Source: JAPHTQ01 sp050288165
GTDB taxonomy: Bacteria > Pseudomonadota > Gammaproteobacteria > Thiohalomonadales > Thiohalomonadaceae
Length of the DNA: 64,000 bases
Assembly (NCBI GenBank): GCA_050288165.1
Contig: JBNKDG010000002.1
Coordinates: 62,001 to 126,000, forward strand
Direction of reading: 5' to 3'
Shown here: one piece after another, positions 17,668 through 26,962 of the stretch
Numbering within the stretch: position 1 is the stretch's first letter
Layout: each line of letters begins with the position of its first letter
Translations under genes and position numbers: made by a program
Notes under the pieces: generated by a model
The model's input: the letters and a program-made list of their open reading frames with translations, nothing else
Database searches by the model: none
What the model was told of the DNA's origin: nothing

Positions 17668-18546
17668 ATGAAAAGGGTTCTTCTATTCTTTGCAACGAAC
17701 TTCGCCATTTTACTGGTACTTAGCGTCAGTTTCCGTCTATTGGGGATTGATCGCTGGCTAGCGGCAAACGGTCTGAATATGACGGCGCTGCTGTTGTTCG
17801 CCGCGCTGATTGGCTTCGGTGGTTCGTTTATCTCCCTGGCGCTCTCCAAACGAATGGCCAAAATGAGCACCGGTGCCCAGGTGATTGGGCAGCCGCGTAA
17901 TGCTGTGGAGCTATGGTTGCTGGAGACCGTACAGCATCTGGCGCAAAAGGCAGGTATCGGTATGCCAGAGGTCGCCATTTACGAATCCCCTGATATGAAT
18001 GCCTTTGCAACCGGTATGAATCGTGATGAAGCCCTGGTGGCGGTCAGTACCGGACTGCTGCAGGGAATGAGCCGCGATGAGCTGGAGGGAGTGCTGGCCC
18101 ATGAGATTAGCCATGTGGCCAATGGCGATATGGTGACCCTCAGCCTCATTCAGGGGGTGGTGAATACCTTTGTGATATTTCTCGCCAGGGTGATTGGCTC
18201 ACTGGTGGACTCTTTCCTGCGTCGCGACGGTGAATCGCATGGTCCTGGGATTGGCTATTTTGTGGTATCCATGGTGGCGGAAGTGGTACTGGGCTTGCTG
18301 GCCAGCATTATTGTGATGTGGTTTTCACGTCAACGCGAATTCCGGGCAGATAGTGGTGGTGCACGTCTCGCTGGCCGTGAGCGTATGCTGGCCGCATTAC
18401 AGCGTCTGCAGCAGTCACACACTCCTGGACAGTTACCCAATGAAATGGCGGCATTCGGTATTCGTGGCGGTGGGACGCTGTCGCGACTGTTTATGAGTCA
18501 TCCGCCACTGGAACAGCGTATCCGGGCGCTAATGTCGCGTGTCTGA
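17668..18546 (+). CDS. htpX: Membrane protease HtpX
   Basis: 292 residues (E. coli 293). Zinc metalloprotease of the M48 family that degrades damaged membrane proteins. It has two N-terminal membrane segments (LLFFATNFAILLVLSVSF; MTALLLFAALIGFGGSF), the zinc motif LAHEISHVANGD, two more hydrophobic segments (TFVIFLARVIGSLVDSFL; VVSMVAEVVLGLLASIIVMW) and the third ligand region RQREFRADSGGARLAG. It ends 3 bp from the end of the convergent fimX-like gene with no visible terminator between them. Confidence 0.96.
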   Translation: MKRVLLFFATNFAILLVLSVSFRLLGIDRWLAANGLNMTALLLFAALIGFGGSFISLALSKRMAKMSTGAQVIGQPRNAVELWLLETVQHLAQKAGIGMPEVAIYESPDMNAFATGMNRDEALVAVSTGLLQGMSRDELEGVLAHEISHVANGDMVTLSLIQGVVNTFVIFLARVIGSLVDSFLRRDGESHGPGIGYFVVSMVAEVVLGLLASIIVMWFSRQREFRADSGGARLAGRERMLAALQRLQQSHTPGQLPNEMAAFGIRGGGTLSRLFMSHPPLEQRIRALMSRV

Positions 18547-18549
18547 TCT

Positions 18550-20625
18550 CTAGCCCATGGAGCTGAAGTCGTAATCCAGCGTGGCCGTCGGTTCCTGCAG
18601 GAAGAAGCCCTGAATGTAATCGACGCCGGTTGAGTAGATCGTTGCCAGGGTGTGTGGATCCTCCACCGCATTGGCAATGAGTTTGACCGGTTTGTCCTTG
18701 AGGACGGTGGAGATAGCATGCACTGTGTGTTGTGCATCGCTGCTGCTGCTTAATGCGCCGACGATACTTGCATCCAGCTTGAAGTAGTTGGCGGTGAAAT
18801 CCTTGATCATCTTGACCGAGTTGTCCTTGGTGCCGAAATGATCGATGGCAATCCCCACATGCAGTGCCCGCAAACCCTGCAGCAGGATTTTGTACGAATT
18901 CATGTTGGCCGCGGCCTCATCTTCGCGCACTTCGATTACCAGGGTGTCCGGCTCGGCGTGCGCCGCCTTGAGAATATCCTGCAACCAGGGCAGGAACTTG
19001 TTGTCCTTGAGTGAGGAAGCCGAAAGTTTGACGAACAATCTGACTGGATTGCCCTCGTGGCGTTGTTCCGAAATGACTTTAATGGCGTGGGCCAGAACCC
19101 ACCGGTCAACCGCTGTCATCAGGCCAGCCTGTTCCGCAGCGGGCAGGAAGGTTCTTGGAGAGAGCGTGTTTTTATGCTCATCCTGCATGCGTATCAGGAC
19201 TTCGTAGTTTTTGTTTTCGTCCCCTTTCAGACTGACAATCGGCTGGAACATAAGGTGGAGCAGGTTGCTTTTCAGCGCGTGCTTCACCTGTTTGCTGATT
19301 AGCGCATTACGTTCCTGTTCCGCCAGCTCATCTTCGCCAGGAATGTAGTAGGTATAGCGGTTGCCGCCTTTTCCTTCACTTTCCTGTAAGCCTTTTTCTG
19401 CACGATTGAGCACATCCTGGGCGTTCTTGGTGGTTTCGTCGTACTGGTAAATACCGATACTGCAGGTGGCGGATACTGATTTGCCATTAATGGTGAACAG
19501 GTGATCAGAGACTTTTTTGCAAAGGTGCTCAGCGAAACGCTCGGCATGTTCCTGGCTCAGACCCTGAAGCAGTACCAGGAAGTTCTCGCCTTCGTAGCGT
19601 GCCATCAGGCACTCTTTTCCGGAAAGTTCCTGATTGACGACCTGTACGATATCGGCCAATAGCTGATCGCTGTGGTCGATACCGATCTCTTCGCGTAATT
19701 TTTTGAAATTGTCCGGTTTGAGATAGAAGACCATCCCTTCCTTGCCGGGTTTGCCGAGGACGGAATTGAAGGTCTCGAAGAAATGGACGCGGTTGTAGGC
19801 ACCTGTTACCAGGTCCAGCTTGCTCATGTCCTTAAGGCGTTTTTCCAGCTCTTCGTTGTTGGCCTGTTTGCGGATGATAATTTGGGTACAGGGTTCACCG
19901 TCGTAGCTGGCCAGGGCAAACTCCATGGTGACATTGAAGGTGCTGCCATCCGGTTTCAGCCCGTCCACACTGATTGTGTCAGTGTCTGCCTTGACCTTGT
20001 CAAAGTCGCGCAGGAACTGTTTGAAGCGGCTGTGATCGTCCTTTTTCACCATGTTGAGGATGGGCATACCCTCCACGTCATCCATGCTGTTGAAACCAAA
20101 CATCTCCAGGTAGGACTGATTGGCATAGATATGCATGCCGTCGTGGACGTAGGTAATGGCATCGCGGGAGCTGTCCACCAGGGTCTGTGCCCGTCGGTTG
20201 GCCTCGTCCAGCATGGTTTCGAAATCGATCAGGCGGCGGTGGTCACGGGAGCTGACCATTTCACGCAGCACGGCATGCTCCAGTCTTTTAGGCTGGGAGA
20301 TATAGACAACGTCGCGGGCGCCGTTCGCCAGGAGTTCGGTTATTCGGTTTTCGTCGGCGTCGTCACCAATCAGTAGCAGGGGGACGTAACGGCCGGAAGT
20401 GTCAATGATACCAAGCACTTCGTCGGCACTTAATGCCGGGGTGGCGGGTTTGCCCAGAACCAGATCGACATCTTCCTTGGCCAGTGCCTCGCGCAGATCT
20501 TCATCATCCTCTATGCGTTTGGCATTCACCGCATGACCTGCGTTGCGCAACATGTTGGCAACGGTTTCGGCATCGTTTGAGGAGTCGTCGAGGACCAGAA
20601 TGTAAATGGTTTGTTGTTTAAGCAC
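18550..20625 (-). CDS. fimX: FimX-like REC-PAS-GGDEF-EAL protein with degenerate catalytic motifs
   Basis: 691 residues, the same length as P. aeruginosa FimX. Domains in order: a response-receiver-like domain (~5-125), PAS (~150-250), GGDEF (~275-430) and EAL (~450-680). The cyclase signature is replaced by YEGENF and the phosphodiesterase signature begins EVLIRM instead of EAL, so neither enzyme activity is expected; FimX has the same EVL variant and uses the EAL domain as a c-di-GMP sensor controlling type IV pilus assembly and twitching. The next gene encodes a PilZ-like protein, as in Pseudomonas (PA4959-PA4958). The REC domain lacks a clear phosphorylatable aspartate context (DLVLGKPA). 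Confidence 0.88.
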   Translation of the reverse strand: MLKQQTIYILVLDDSSNDAETVANMLRNAGHAVNAKRIEDDEDLREALAKEDVDLVLGKPATPALSADEVLGIIDTSGRYVPLLLIGDDADENRITELLANGARDVVYISQPKRLEHAVLREMVSSRDHRRLIDFETMLDEANRRAQTLVDSSRDAITYVHDGMHIYANQSYLEMFGFNSMDDVEGMPILNMVKKDDHSRFKQFLRDFDKVKADTDTISVDGLKPDGSTFNVTMEFALASYDGEPCTQIIIRKQANNEELEKRLKDMSKLDLVTGAYNRVHFFETFNSVLGKPGKEGMVFYLKPDNFKKLREEIGIDHSDQLLADIVQVVNQELSGKECLMARYEGENFLVLLQGLSQEHAERFAEHLCKKVSDHLFTINGKSVSATCSIGIYQYDETTKNAQDVLNRAEKGLQESEGKGGNRYTYYIPGEDELAEQERNALISKQVKHALKSNLLHLMFQPIVSLKGDENKNYEVLIRMQDEHKNTLSPRTFLPAAEQAGLMTAVDRWVLAHAIKVISEQRHEGNPVRLFVKLSASSLKDNKFLPWLQDILKAAHAEPDTLVIEVREDEAAANMNSYKILLQGLRALHVGIAIDHFGTKDNSVKMIKDFTANYFKLDASIVGALSSSSDAQHTVHAISTVLKDKPVKLIANAVEDPHTLATIYSTGVDYIQGFFLQEPTATLDYDFSSMG

Positions 20626-20736
20626 TTTTGACCTTACTCGCTTCCCTGGGAAAACCCATTCGCACAGGGGCGTATTCTAGGTATTTCCTGCAGTGGAAGC
20701 TACAGCACCGGCAGAGTAATTTCCTTCCTTGGGAAT

Positions 20737-22515
20737 CTACAATTCATCCCATATATGGCCAAAGCCGTCACCATTGCTACCGTTATCGGTGGATTTCGGC
20801 ACCGATTTCGATTCTGCGGGCGGCTTTTCAGCTGAGGTGTAGGCATATTGCACAAACGCCCCGCTGTCCTGGAGCTTATCCTGCAGTTTGATCGTCGTTT
20901 GCAGTGAAGGGGAATTGACGGTGAGTTCATTGCCCTTTTTGAACAGCAGGGTGGGGGCGATCAGACTGGCCGGTTGCTTGATGGCGTGGATCTCATCCAG
21001 CAGCAAGCCATACTGGCTTTCAGCGGCCTTGCCGGCAGCACGATCGTTGCTGACCAGCACCGGGGTGGCGTGGGGTGCCAGCACCTGGACGCCAATTTCA
21101 AGTCGTCCATCACTGTCCTGACGCAGCCAGCGAACAGTACCAGTTTCCCAAACTTCGCTACCATTGCCGCGGTTGATACCGATCAACTCGCCGACTTTTA
21201 CTCCGACGTTTTCCTTACCTGCTAGCGCCAGGCGATAGCCACCGGCGCTTTCGTTGAGAATTTGCCATGTCAGGTAGGGGATGGAGACCTCTTCACGCGG
21301 GATATCGTCTGGTTCAGTCAATGACTTGTAGTGATCGTAGTCTTTCTTGATGTAGGAGCTACCGCGGATGTCCCAGACATCCTCGTTGGTCGGTTGGCTA
21401 ACGCCTACCACGGAGCGGCTGTTGAAACGGGCACGATGCATCTGGGTAGTGGAACTACCCTGAGCCTGTGCCAGAACCCGATATAAGGTGGTCAGGCCGA
21501 TAACAGCAGAGACGGTTGTTGCGCTGCGTTCGTTACGGGCAAAGCTACGCTTGGGGGCGATACCCCAGGCACGGATCAGGCGGATAACCAGATCAGCGGG
21601 GATCTGACCCGAACCCATAAAGCCTTCACGACGCTCTAGCTCAGCGTAGATTTTCTGGCTCAGTTCACGGGTATCGACCAGTCGACAAAGTTCCTTGTTG
21701 CACTCTTCGTGATTGAAGACCAGATAGTCGGGCGCCTGATCGCTGTTGATGTGGATGGAGAACAGCACTTCCGTCGCTGCCGGGTCGCTATAAGGCAGAA
21801 TATGCGCGTGCATGGCATAACGTGCGAGCGCGTTGTAGACCACTTCCGATTCGCCATGGCGCAGGCGGTAGGGTGAGGCGAGGGCTAATAGCAGGATCTG
21901 CTTGTAAACTCTGGCGATGCTTGATTCGGGCAATAGATCGTTTTGTTCGTCGGTGACACGATCCTGGTAAACATTTTTGTGCTCGGCGAAAAGATAGAGA
22001 GCGTTCAGTTCACGCCAGCTATTTTCCGGATGTGGACGATAGCTCTGGTAGCAACTCAGCATCGCCTGACTGAGGTAACGGATAGCACGATGAATCATGA
22101 CCGTCAGCGCTTTATTGTCGCGACTGAGGAAGCTGCTCGCCAGCATCTCTTCGATGGCGGTTTTGTAGCCGAGCGCCATCTCGTTGGAAAGACTTTGCGA
22201 CAGGTTGGCGATGCGTTGAACTTTATCCGGTAAAGGGAAAGTGGCGCTGGCCAGACGTTGAGTCAACGAGCTCTGTACATACTGGACCGGTTCGCGTAGC
22301 AGTTCGAGGAAGCGATAACGATCCTTCCAGGCAATTGCCAGACGATTCACTTCATGCAGCGCTTCATAGACCAAACGCGCAGTTTCGCCGATGTTGCCCA
22401 TCGGCAGGTCTCTCACCCACTGTTCAATGTGGGACGCGCGATAGTCAAATGCATCCTTGCCAGGTTTGCTGCGTTCGGCAATACCAAGACCAAGTTGGCC
22501 AAGTTCCTTTGCCAT
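20737..22515 (-). CDS. PilZ-like c-di-GMP-receptor-type protein (PA4958-like)
   Basis: 592 residues, soluble, no signal peptide. Mostly alpha-helical through ~residue 400; from about residue 420 there is a PilZ-like beta-barrel (GELIGINRGNG, GTVRWLRQDSDGRLEIGVQVL) resembling the late part of the PilZ domain, without an obvious RxxxR c-di-GMP motif before it. A low-complexity tail rich in S, P, K and N precedes the final DGFGHIWDEL. It lies directly upstream of fimX with psd nearby, the same neighbourhood as PA4958 in P. aeruginosa. A role alongside FimX in c-di-GMP-controlled pilus function is inferred from context. Confidence 0.7.
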   Translation of the reverse strand: MAKELGQLGLGIAERSKPGKDAFDYRASHIEQWVRDLPMGNIGETARLVYEALHEVNRLAIAWKDRYRFLELLREPVQYVQSSLTQRLASATFPLPDKVQRIANLSQSLSNEMALGYKTAIEEMLASSFLSRDNKALTVMIHRAIRYLSQAMLSCYQSYRPHPENSWRELNALYLFAEHKNVYQDRVTDEQNDLLPESSIARVYKQILLLALASPYRLRHGESEVVYNALARYAMHAHILPYSDPAATEVLFSIHINSDQAPDYLVFNHEECNKELCRLVDTRELSQKIYAELERREGFMGSGQIPADLVIRLIRAWGIAPKRSFARNERSATTVSAVIGLTTLYRVLAQAQGSSTTQMHRARFNSRSVVGVSQPTNEDVWDIRGSSYIKKDYDHYKSLTEPDDIPREEVSIPYLTWQILNESAGGYRLALAGKENVGVKVGELIGINRGNGSEVWETGTVRWLRQDSDGRLEIGVQVLAPHATPVLVSNDRAAGKAAESQYGLLLDEIHAIKQPASLIAPTLLFKKGNELTVNSPSLQTTIKLQDKLQDSGAFVQYAYTSAEKPPAESKSVPKSTDNGSNGDGFGHIWDEL

Positions 22516-22589
22516 TTACGGAACCCCCTTAACTTTTAGGTGTAACTCCTTGTTATATATCAGTATTGACAGGATAATACAAGTGTGAG

Positions 22590-23579
22590 CTAGTTCACAG
22601 GTTGTTTACAGGGTTGGCCGTGGATCTCGCGGACCAGTTGCGGGATCAAATAGCCGGGTGAATGCGCCCTGATATTTGCGACTATTTCTATCGCCGTTTG
22701 TTCGCTGACTTCAAAATGGGCAGCACCGGCGACGCGATCCAGAAGATGCAGGTAATACGGTAAAACATGCTGCTGGAACAGCGTTTCGTGTAGCTGTTGT
22801 AGTGTTGTAGCGTTGTCGTTGACGCCGCGCAACAGCACACTCTGATTGAGCAGAGTGATACCCGTTTTGTGTAATTGCTGCAGCGCCGAGGCCACCTCGG
22901 CATCGATTTCGTTGGCATGATTGCAGTGGATGACCATCACGGTTTGCCACGGCAGTGATTCTATCCAGGCAAGTAATTCTCCATCGATTCGTTCCGGCAG
23001 TACCACGGGGAGGCGGGTATGGATACGCAGCCGTTTCAATTGCGGTATCTGATGTAACCGTGTGCCGAGTTCCCTGAGCCTGGCCGTGTCGAGCAGTAGT
23101 GGGTCACCACCGCTGAGGATCAGTTCATCCACTTCCGGATGGGTTTTCAGGTAATCGAGTATCGATTGCCAGTTGTTCTGTGCAGGGTTTTCTTCGCTGT
23201 ATGGGAAGTGACGGCGAAAGCAGTAGCGACAATGAATCGCACAGGCACCCGTGGCGGTGAGCAGGACGCGTCCCTGGTATTTATGCAGTACGCCGGGTGC
23301 TACCGATGCCTGACTGTCACCGACCGGATCGGTGCTGAAACCTTCGGTAACATCCAGTTCCGCTGCAAGTGGTAGCACCTGGCGTAACAGCGGGTCGTTC
23401 AGATCGCCCTTGCGTATACGGCTCAGGTAGCCGCGCGGCACCCTTAACGGGAACTGTGCCGCAGCCTCTCTGGCCGCCGGTAGTAGCGAAGCAGGGAGCT
23501 CCAGCAGGGCCATTAGCTCGGCCGGATCGCGTACGGCATTGGCAAGGGCATTTTTCCAGTCGGCAGTTCGCGGTATCAT
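22590..23579 (-). CDS. epmB: EF-P beta-lysylation protein EpmB (lysine 2,3-aminomutase-like)
   Basis: 329 residues. Radical-SAM enzyme converting alpha-lysine to (R)-beta-lysine for transfer to elongation factor P. The [4Fe-4S] motif is C113-x3-C117-x2-C120 (GACAIHCRYCFRRHFPY), followed by DELILSGGDPLLL and RIHTRLPVVLPERI. The ATG at 23579 (MIPRTADWKNAL) is chosen; an extra in-frame TTG at 23597 has no better ribosome site. It is divergent from efp with only 41 bp between the starts, and epmA follows efp, so the entire modification pathway is clustered. Confidence 0.95.
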   Translation of the reverse strand: MIPRTADWKNALANAVRDPAELMALLELPASLLPAAREAAAQFPLRVPRGYLSRIRKGDLNDPLLRQVLPLAAELDVTEGFSTDPVGDSQASVAPGVLHKYQGRVLLTATGACAIHCRYCFRRHFPYSEENPAQNNWQSILDYLKTHPEVDELILSGGDPLLLDTARLRELGTRLHQIPQLKRLRIHTRLPVVLPERIDGELLAWIESLPWQTVMVIHCNHANEIDAEVASALQQLHKTGITLLNQSVLLRGVNDNATTLQQLHETLFQQHVLPYYLHLLDRVAGAAHFEVSEQTAIEIVANIRAHSPGYLIPQLVREIHGQPCKQPVN

Positions 23580-23620
23580 AGGCGGTCTTTTTTGCAATCA
23601 ATCCTTCAACGGGAAGAGTT

Positions 23621-24190
23621 ATGGCCAGTTACAGCACCAACGAATTCAAACGCGGACTCAAGATCATGCTCGACGGCGATCCCTATAACATCGTTGAGAA
23701 CGAGTTCGTCAAGCCGGGCAAGGGGCAGGCGTTCAACCGGGTTAGGGTGCGCAACCTGAAAACCGGTCGCACCATCGAGCGTACCTTCAAATCGGGCGAA
23801 AGTGTAGAGGCGGCGGATGTCATGGATACCGACATGCAGTACCTCTATAACGACGGCGAAGCCTGGCACTTTATGCACCCGGAAACCTTCGAGCAGATAT
23901 CTGCCGATGAGTCAGCCATCGGTGAAGAGGGCAAGTGGCTCAAGGAACAGGACATGTGCATCGTGACACTGTGGAACGGCGTGCCGATCAGTATCACCCC
24001 GCCCAACCACGTCATCCTTACCGTGGTCGAGACCGACCCGGGTTTACGCGGCGACACCGCCACTGGTGGTACCAAGCCGGCCAAGTGTGACACCGGTGCG
24101 GTGGTACAGGTGCCGCTGTTTGTCGAAGTGGGCGATCAACTCAAGGTCGATACCCGCTCGGGTGAATACATATCCCGCGCCCGCGATTAG
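23621..24190 (+). CDS. efp: Translation elongation factor P
   Basis: 189 residues. Binds ribosomes stalled on polyproline and promotes peptide-bond formation. The lysine that carries the beta-lysyl group is K34 in the loop KPGKGQAF. The three EF-P domains follow, with C-terminal VVETDPGLRGDTATGG and VPLFVEVGDQLKVDTRSGEYISR. Start ATG at 23621 after GGGAAGAG. The gap to epmA is filled by a 141-bp element with terminal inverted repeats. Confidence 0.97.
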   Translation: MASYSTNEFKRGLKIMLDGDPYNIVENEFVKPGKGQAFNRVRVRNLKTGRTIERTFKSGESVEAADVMDTDMQYLYNDGEAWHFMHPETFEQISADESAIGEEGKWLKEQDMCIVTLWNGVPISITPPNHVILTVVETDPGLRGDTATGGTKPAKCDTGAVVQVPLFVEVGDQLKVDTRSGEYISRARD

Positions 24191-24330
24191 AAGCTATCTC
24201 AAAATTGCCTTCGCACCCTGATCCTGTGTTGCAAAGTCTTCTCCGGTGCTCATTTACTACCGGTAAACTGTGCTCCTCGAAGGCTTTGCGCCGTGTCTCC
24301 GGGCGCGAATACTAATTTTGAAGATGCTTC
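24190..24330. repeat. MITE-like element with 17-bp terminal inverted repeats in the efp-epmA gap
   Basis: The left end GAAGCTATCTCAAAATT (24190-24206) and the right end AATTTTGAAGATGCTTC (24314-24330) are inverted partners: both arms share GAAGC and CAAAATT with a slightly shifted centre. The inside shows further local pairing (CTCCGGTGCTCATTTACTACCG) but no ORF. It begins at the last base of the efp stop codon and ends 1 bp before the epmA ATG, so it supplies the epmA leader. Confidence 0.55.
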
Positions 24331-24331
24331 T

Positions 24332-25306
24332 ATGACTCGAAAGAATTGGCGGCCTGCCGCCCCGCTGGAAAATCTGCAACAAAGGGCCCGCATCCTGCAA
24401 CAGGTGCGGGCCTTTTTTGCCGAGCGTGGGGTGATGGAGGTGGAGACGCCTATCCTATCCACGGCGGCGATCACCGATCCGCATCTGCACAGTTTCACCA
24501 CCCGTTTCATTGGCCCCGGTCATGCCGACGGCTTGCCACTCTACCTGCATACCTCACCCGAGTTCCCGATGAAGCGGTTGCTGGCGGCAGGGAGCGGACC
24601 GATCTATCAGCTTTGTAAGGTCTTCCGTGAGGGCGAGGCGGGCAGTCGTCATAATCCCGAGTTCACCATGCTGGAGTGGTATCGCCCCGGATTCGATCAC
24701 CATGCCCTGATGGATGAGGTGGCGGCACTGGTTTCACCGCTGCTCGGGCTGGATGAGCGTGCTGAAAAGGTGAGCTACCGGGAAGCCTTCATGCGTCACC
24801 TGCAGCTCGATCCGCTCGAAGCCACTCTGGAGCAATTGCAGCAGTGTGCGGCGGCAAATGGTTTAAGTGGGTTTGAAACGGAAACGGATCGGGACCTGTT
24901 GCTGGAGCTGTTGCTGAGTCACCGGATCGAACCTGAACTGGGCAAGAACAGGCTCTGCTTCCTCTACGACTATCCCGCCTCTCAGGCGGCACTGGCGCAG
25001 TTGAACCCGGATGACTCGCGGGTGGCCGAGCGCTTCGAACTCTATTACCGGGGTGTGGAACTGGCCAACGGCTTTCATGAACTGGCAGATGCCGCCGAAC
25101 AGCGACAACGTTTTGAGGCAGAACGGGAAGCGAGAAGGGCGCAGGGACTTGAAAGCGTGCCGATGGACGAGCGTCTGCTGGCGGCATTGGAAGCGGGATT
25201 ACCTGCTTGCGCCGGGGTCGCCTTGGGCATCGATCGATTGGTGATGCTTGCCGTCGGTGCCGAGAGTCTTGATCAGGTGATGGCCTTCACCATCGATCAG
25301 AACTGA
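24332..25306 (+). CDS. epmA: EF-P--lysine ligase EpmA (GenX/PoxA)
   Basis: 324 residues (E. coli 325). Paralogue of the lysyl-tRNA synthetase catalytic domain without the anticodon-binding domain; it attaches (R)-beta-lysine to EF-P K34. Class II motifs: VMEVETPILS (motif 1), YQLCKVFREGEAGSRHNPEFTMLEWY (motif 2, read in two parts) and GVALGIDRLVMLAVG (motif 3). The ATG at 24332 (MTRKNWRPAAP) gives the family's start; a GTG 39 bp earlier would lie inside the repeat element. Convergent with psd, with which it abuts without a spacer. Confidence 0.96.
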   Translation: MTRKNWRPAAPLENLQQRARILQQVRAFFAERGVMEVETPILSTAAITDPHLHSFTTRFIGPGHADGLPLYLHTSPEFPMKRLLAAGSGPIYQLCKVFREGEAGSRHNPEFTMLEWYRPGFDHHALMDEVAALVSPLLGLDERAEKVSYREAFMRHLQLDPLEATLEQLQQCAAANGLSGFETETDRDLLLELLLSHRIEPELGKNRLCFLYDYPASQAALAQLNPDDSRVAERFELYYRGVELANGFHELADAAEQRQRFEAEREARRAQGLESVPMDERLLAALEAGLPACAGVALGIDRLVMLAVGAESLDQVMAFTIDQN

Positions 25307-26188
25307 CTATTTTCGTTTTGCCAGCTCCTGCCCCAGTCTGACCGTTGCACCGGGTTGAATCCCGTCAGCCCATTCCACCGCATCGGGACCAAAGACCACG
25401 ATGACCGTTGAGCCCATATTGAAACGGCCCATCTCTTCACCTTTTTTCAGGCTAATCGCCTCATCCCCTGCATAGCGGAATGTGCGGACGACACGTCCAG
25501 CTGGTGGTGTTACTTCACCAGCCCAGACTGTTTCGATGCTGCCGACGTTGACCGCACCGACCTTGACCAGTGCCATCGGGCCAACTGCGGTATCGAACAG
25601 CGAAACGACCCGCTCGTTGCGGGCAAAGAGACTGGGAATAACCCGGGTAGTTGCCGGATTAACACTGAACAACCGTCCCGGTACGTGGATCATTTCGCGC
25701 AGGGTGCCGTCGATGGGCATATGGATGCGGTGGTAATCGCGCGGCGAGAGATAGATGGTGGTGAAGCTGCCGCCCTGGAAAGGCGCGGCACGTTTCTCAG
25801 AGCCACCGAGCAGTTGCACCAGCGAATAGTCGTGGCCCTTGGCCTGGAAGATCCGTCCATCGACGATCGCTCTTGCCTGGCTGACCGCGCCATCCACCGG
25901 ACAGGCGAGTTTATCCGCGCCACGTACAACAGGACGCACGCCCGGCTTCAGTGCGCGGGTGAAGAAGGCGTTGAAGTGTTCGTAGGCGAACGGATCACTC
26001 TCCGCCGCTTCATCCATGTTGATGTTGAATTGTTTGACGAACCAGCCGGTGAAACGGTTTTTGATCCCGGGATGGCGGATGCGGGTAAAAGCGTGGATCA
26101 GGCGCGAGACCAGATGTCCCGGCATCAGGTATTGGGGCAACGCCTTGAGGTAGTCGATACCTGTGGCGCCATCGTCTTGCTGCGACAT
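25307..26188 (-). CDS. psd: Phosphatidylserine decarboxylase proenzyme
   Basis: 293 residues. Makes phosphatidylethanolamine at the inner membrane. The proenzyme cleaves itself at MGST (G259-S260), where the serine becomes the pyruvoyl group; this matches LGST in E. coli with M in place of L. The triad partners appear in CPVDGAVSQ (Asp) and RDYHRIHMP (His). The gene order fimX, PilZ-like, (epm genes), psd resembles PA4959-PA4957. It begins 15 bp after the SCO1-like gene ends, so the two are likely cotranscribed. Confidence 0.95.
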   Translation of the reverse strand: MSQQDDGATGIDYLKALPQYLMPGHLVSRLIHAFTRIRHPGIKNRFTGWFVKQFNINMDEAAESDPFAYEHFNAFFTRALKPGVRPVVRGADKLACPVDGAVSQARAIVDGRIFQAKGHDYSLVQLLGGSEKRAAPFQGGSFTTIYLSPRDYHRIHMPIDGTLREMIHVPGRLFSVNPATTRVIPSLFARNERVVSLFDTAVGPMALVKVGAVNVGSIETVWAGEVTPPAGRVVRTFRYAGDEAISLKKGEEMGRFNMGSTVIVVFGPDAVEWADGIQPGATVRLGQELAKRK

Positions 26189-26203
26189 GCGTGTACTCTG
26201 AAG

Positions 26204-26848
26204 TTATTTTTGTTGGAAGTAGTCGCGCACGCGGCGGAACTGGTCTGCGATCTCGCTCGCCTTGTGCGGCGGATTGAAGCGTGCCACCCAACGACCCTGC
26301 GGGTCAATCAATACCACCGTAGCACTGTGGTTGACGATGTAGTCATCGCCATTGGTATCGCCGTCGAACATATAGACCGCACCCAGTTGTCTGGCGAGGT
26401 TATCGATCTCGCTTTTTTCCCCGGTGGCGGTTTTGAAGTCCGGATGGAAATAAGAGACAAACTGTTTCAGGTTGGCCAGCTTGTCCCGCTTCGGGTCGAC
26501 CGAGACAAACAGGAACTGGCTGTCCTGATAGTAAGCCGGGGTCTGTTGCAGCTCCTTCGCCACCAGCCTTAGCATGGCCAGAGTAGTGGGGCAGATATCG
26601 GGACAGTGGGTGTAACCGAAGAAGATGAAGCTCCACTTGCCTTCGAGACTGGAGAGGTCAAATGGCTGCCCATCGCCGCCGGTCAGTTGAAAGGGGGTGA
26701 CCACACGGTACTCGGGCAGCAGCACGGCATTCAGTGCTTCCGGCGGTGGCGGCAACGGCTCGTTCTGTTGCAGCAGGGTGAAAGAGATGCCGCCCACAAT
26801 CAGGACGGCCAGCAATCCGAGGATAGTGTAAAAGGGAGAACGTTCCAT
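26204..26848 (-). CDS. SCO1/SenC-family copper chaperone for cytochrome oxidase
   Basis: 214 residues. One N-terminal membrane anchor (FYTILGLLAVLIVGGISFTLL) and a periplasmic thioredoxin-fold domain with the copper site CPDIC in FFGYTHCPDICPTTLAML and the third ligand histidine in DDYIVNHSATVVLID. Such proteins deliver copper to the CuA centre or act as thiol reductants. No oxidase subunits are nearby, so the target is not known from context. Confidence 0.92.
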   Translation of the reverse strand: MERSPFYTILGLLAVLIVGGISFTLLQQNEPLPPPPEALNAVLLPEYRVVTPFQLTGGDGQPFDLSSLEGKWSFIFFGYTHCPDICPTTLAMLRLVAKELQQTPAYYQDSQFLFVSVDPKRDKLANLKQFVSYFHPDFKTATGEKSEIDNLARQLGAVYMFDGDTNGDDYIVNHSATVVLIDPQGRWVARFNPPHKASEIADQFRRVRDYFQQK

Positions 26849-26885
26849 GGGCGCGGATTATCGCACGCTAATAAATGGTTAGGTA

Positions 26886-26901
26886 GTGTGGCATATGACA
26901 C
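26886..26901. promoter_or_regulatory. Inverted repeat upstream of the LexA-like gene
   Basis: GTGT at 26886-26889 and ACAC at 26898-26901 flank an 8-bp centre, 61 bp before the LexA-like start. It is not an E. coli-type SOS box (CTGT-N8-ACAG) but has the same arm spacing, so it is noted only as a possible operator. Confidence 0.25.
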
Positions 26902-26962
26902 AGGTTTGATTTATTCCTTTCGGGAGAGTAAGTTAGGCTGAAATCATAAAGAGGATTCTGTG

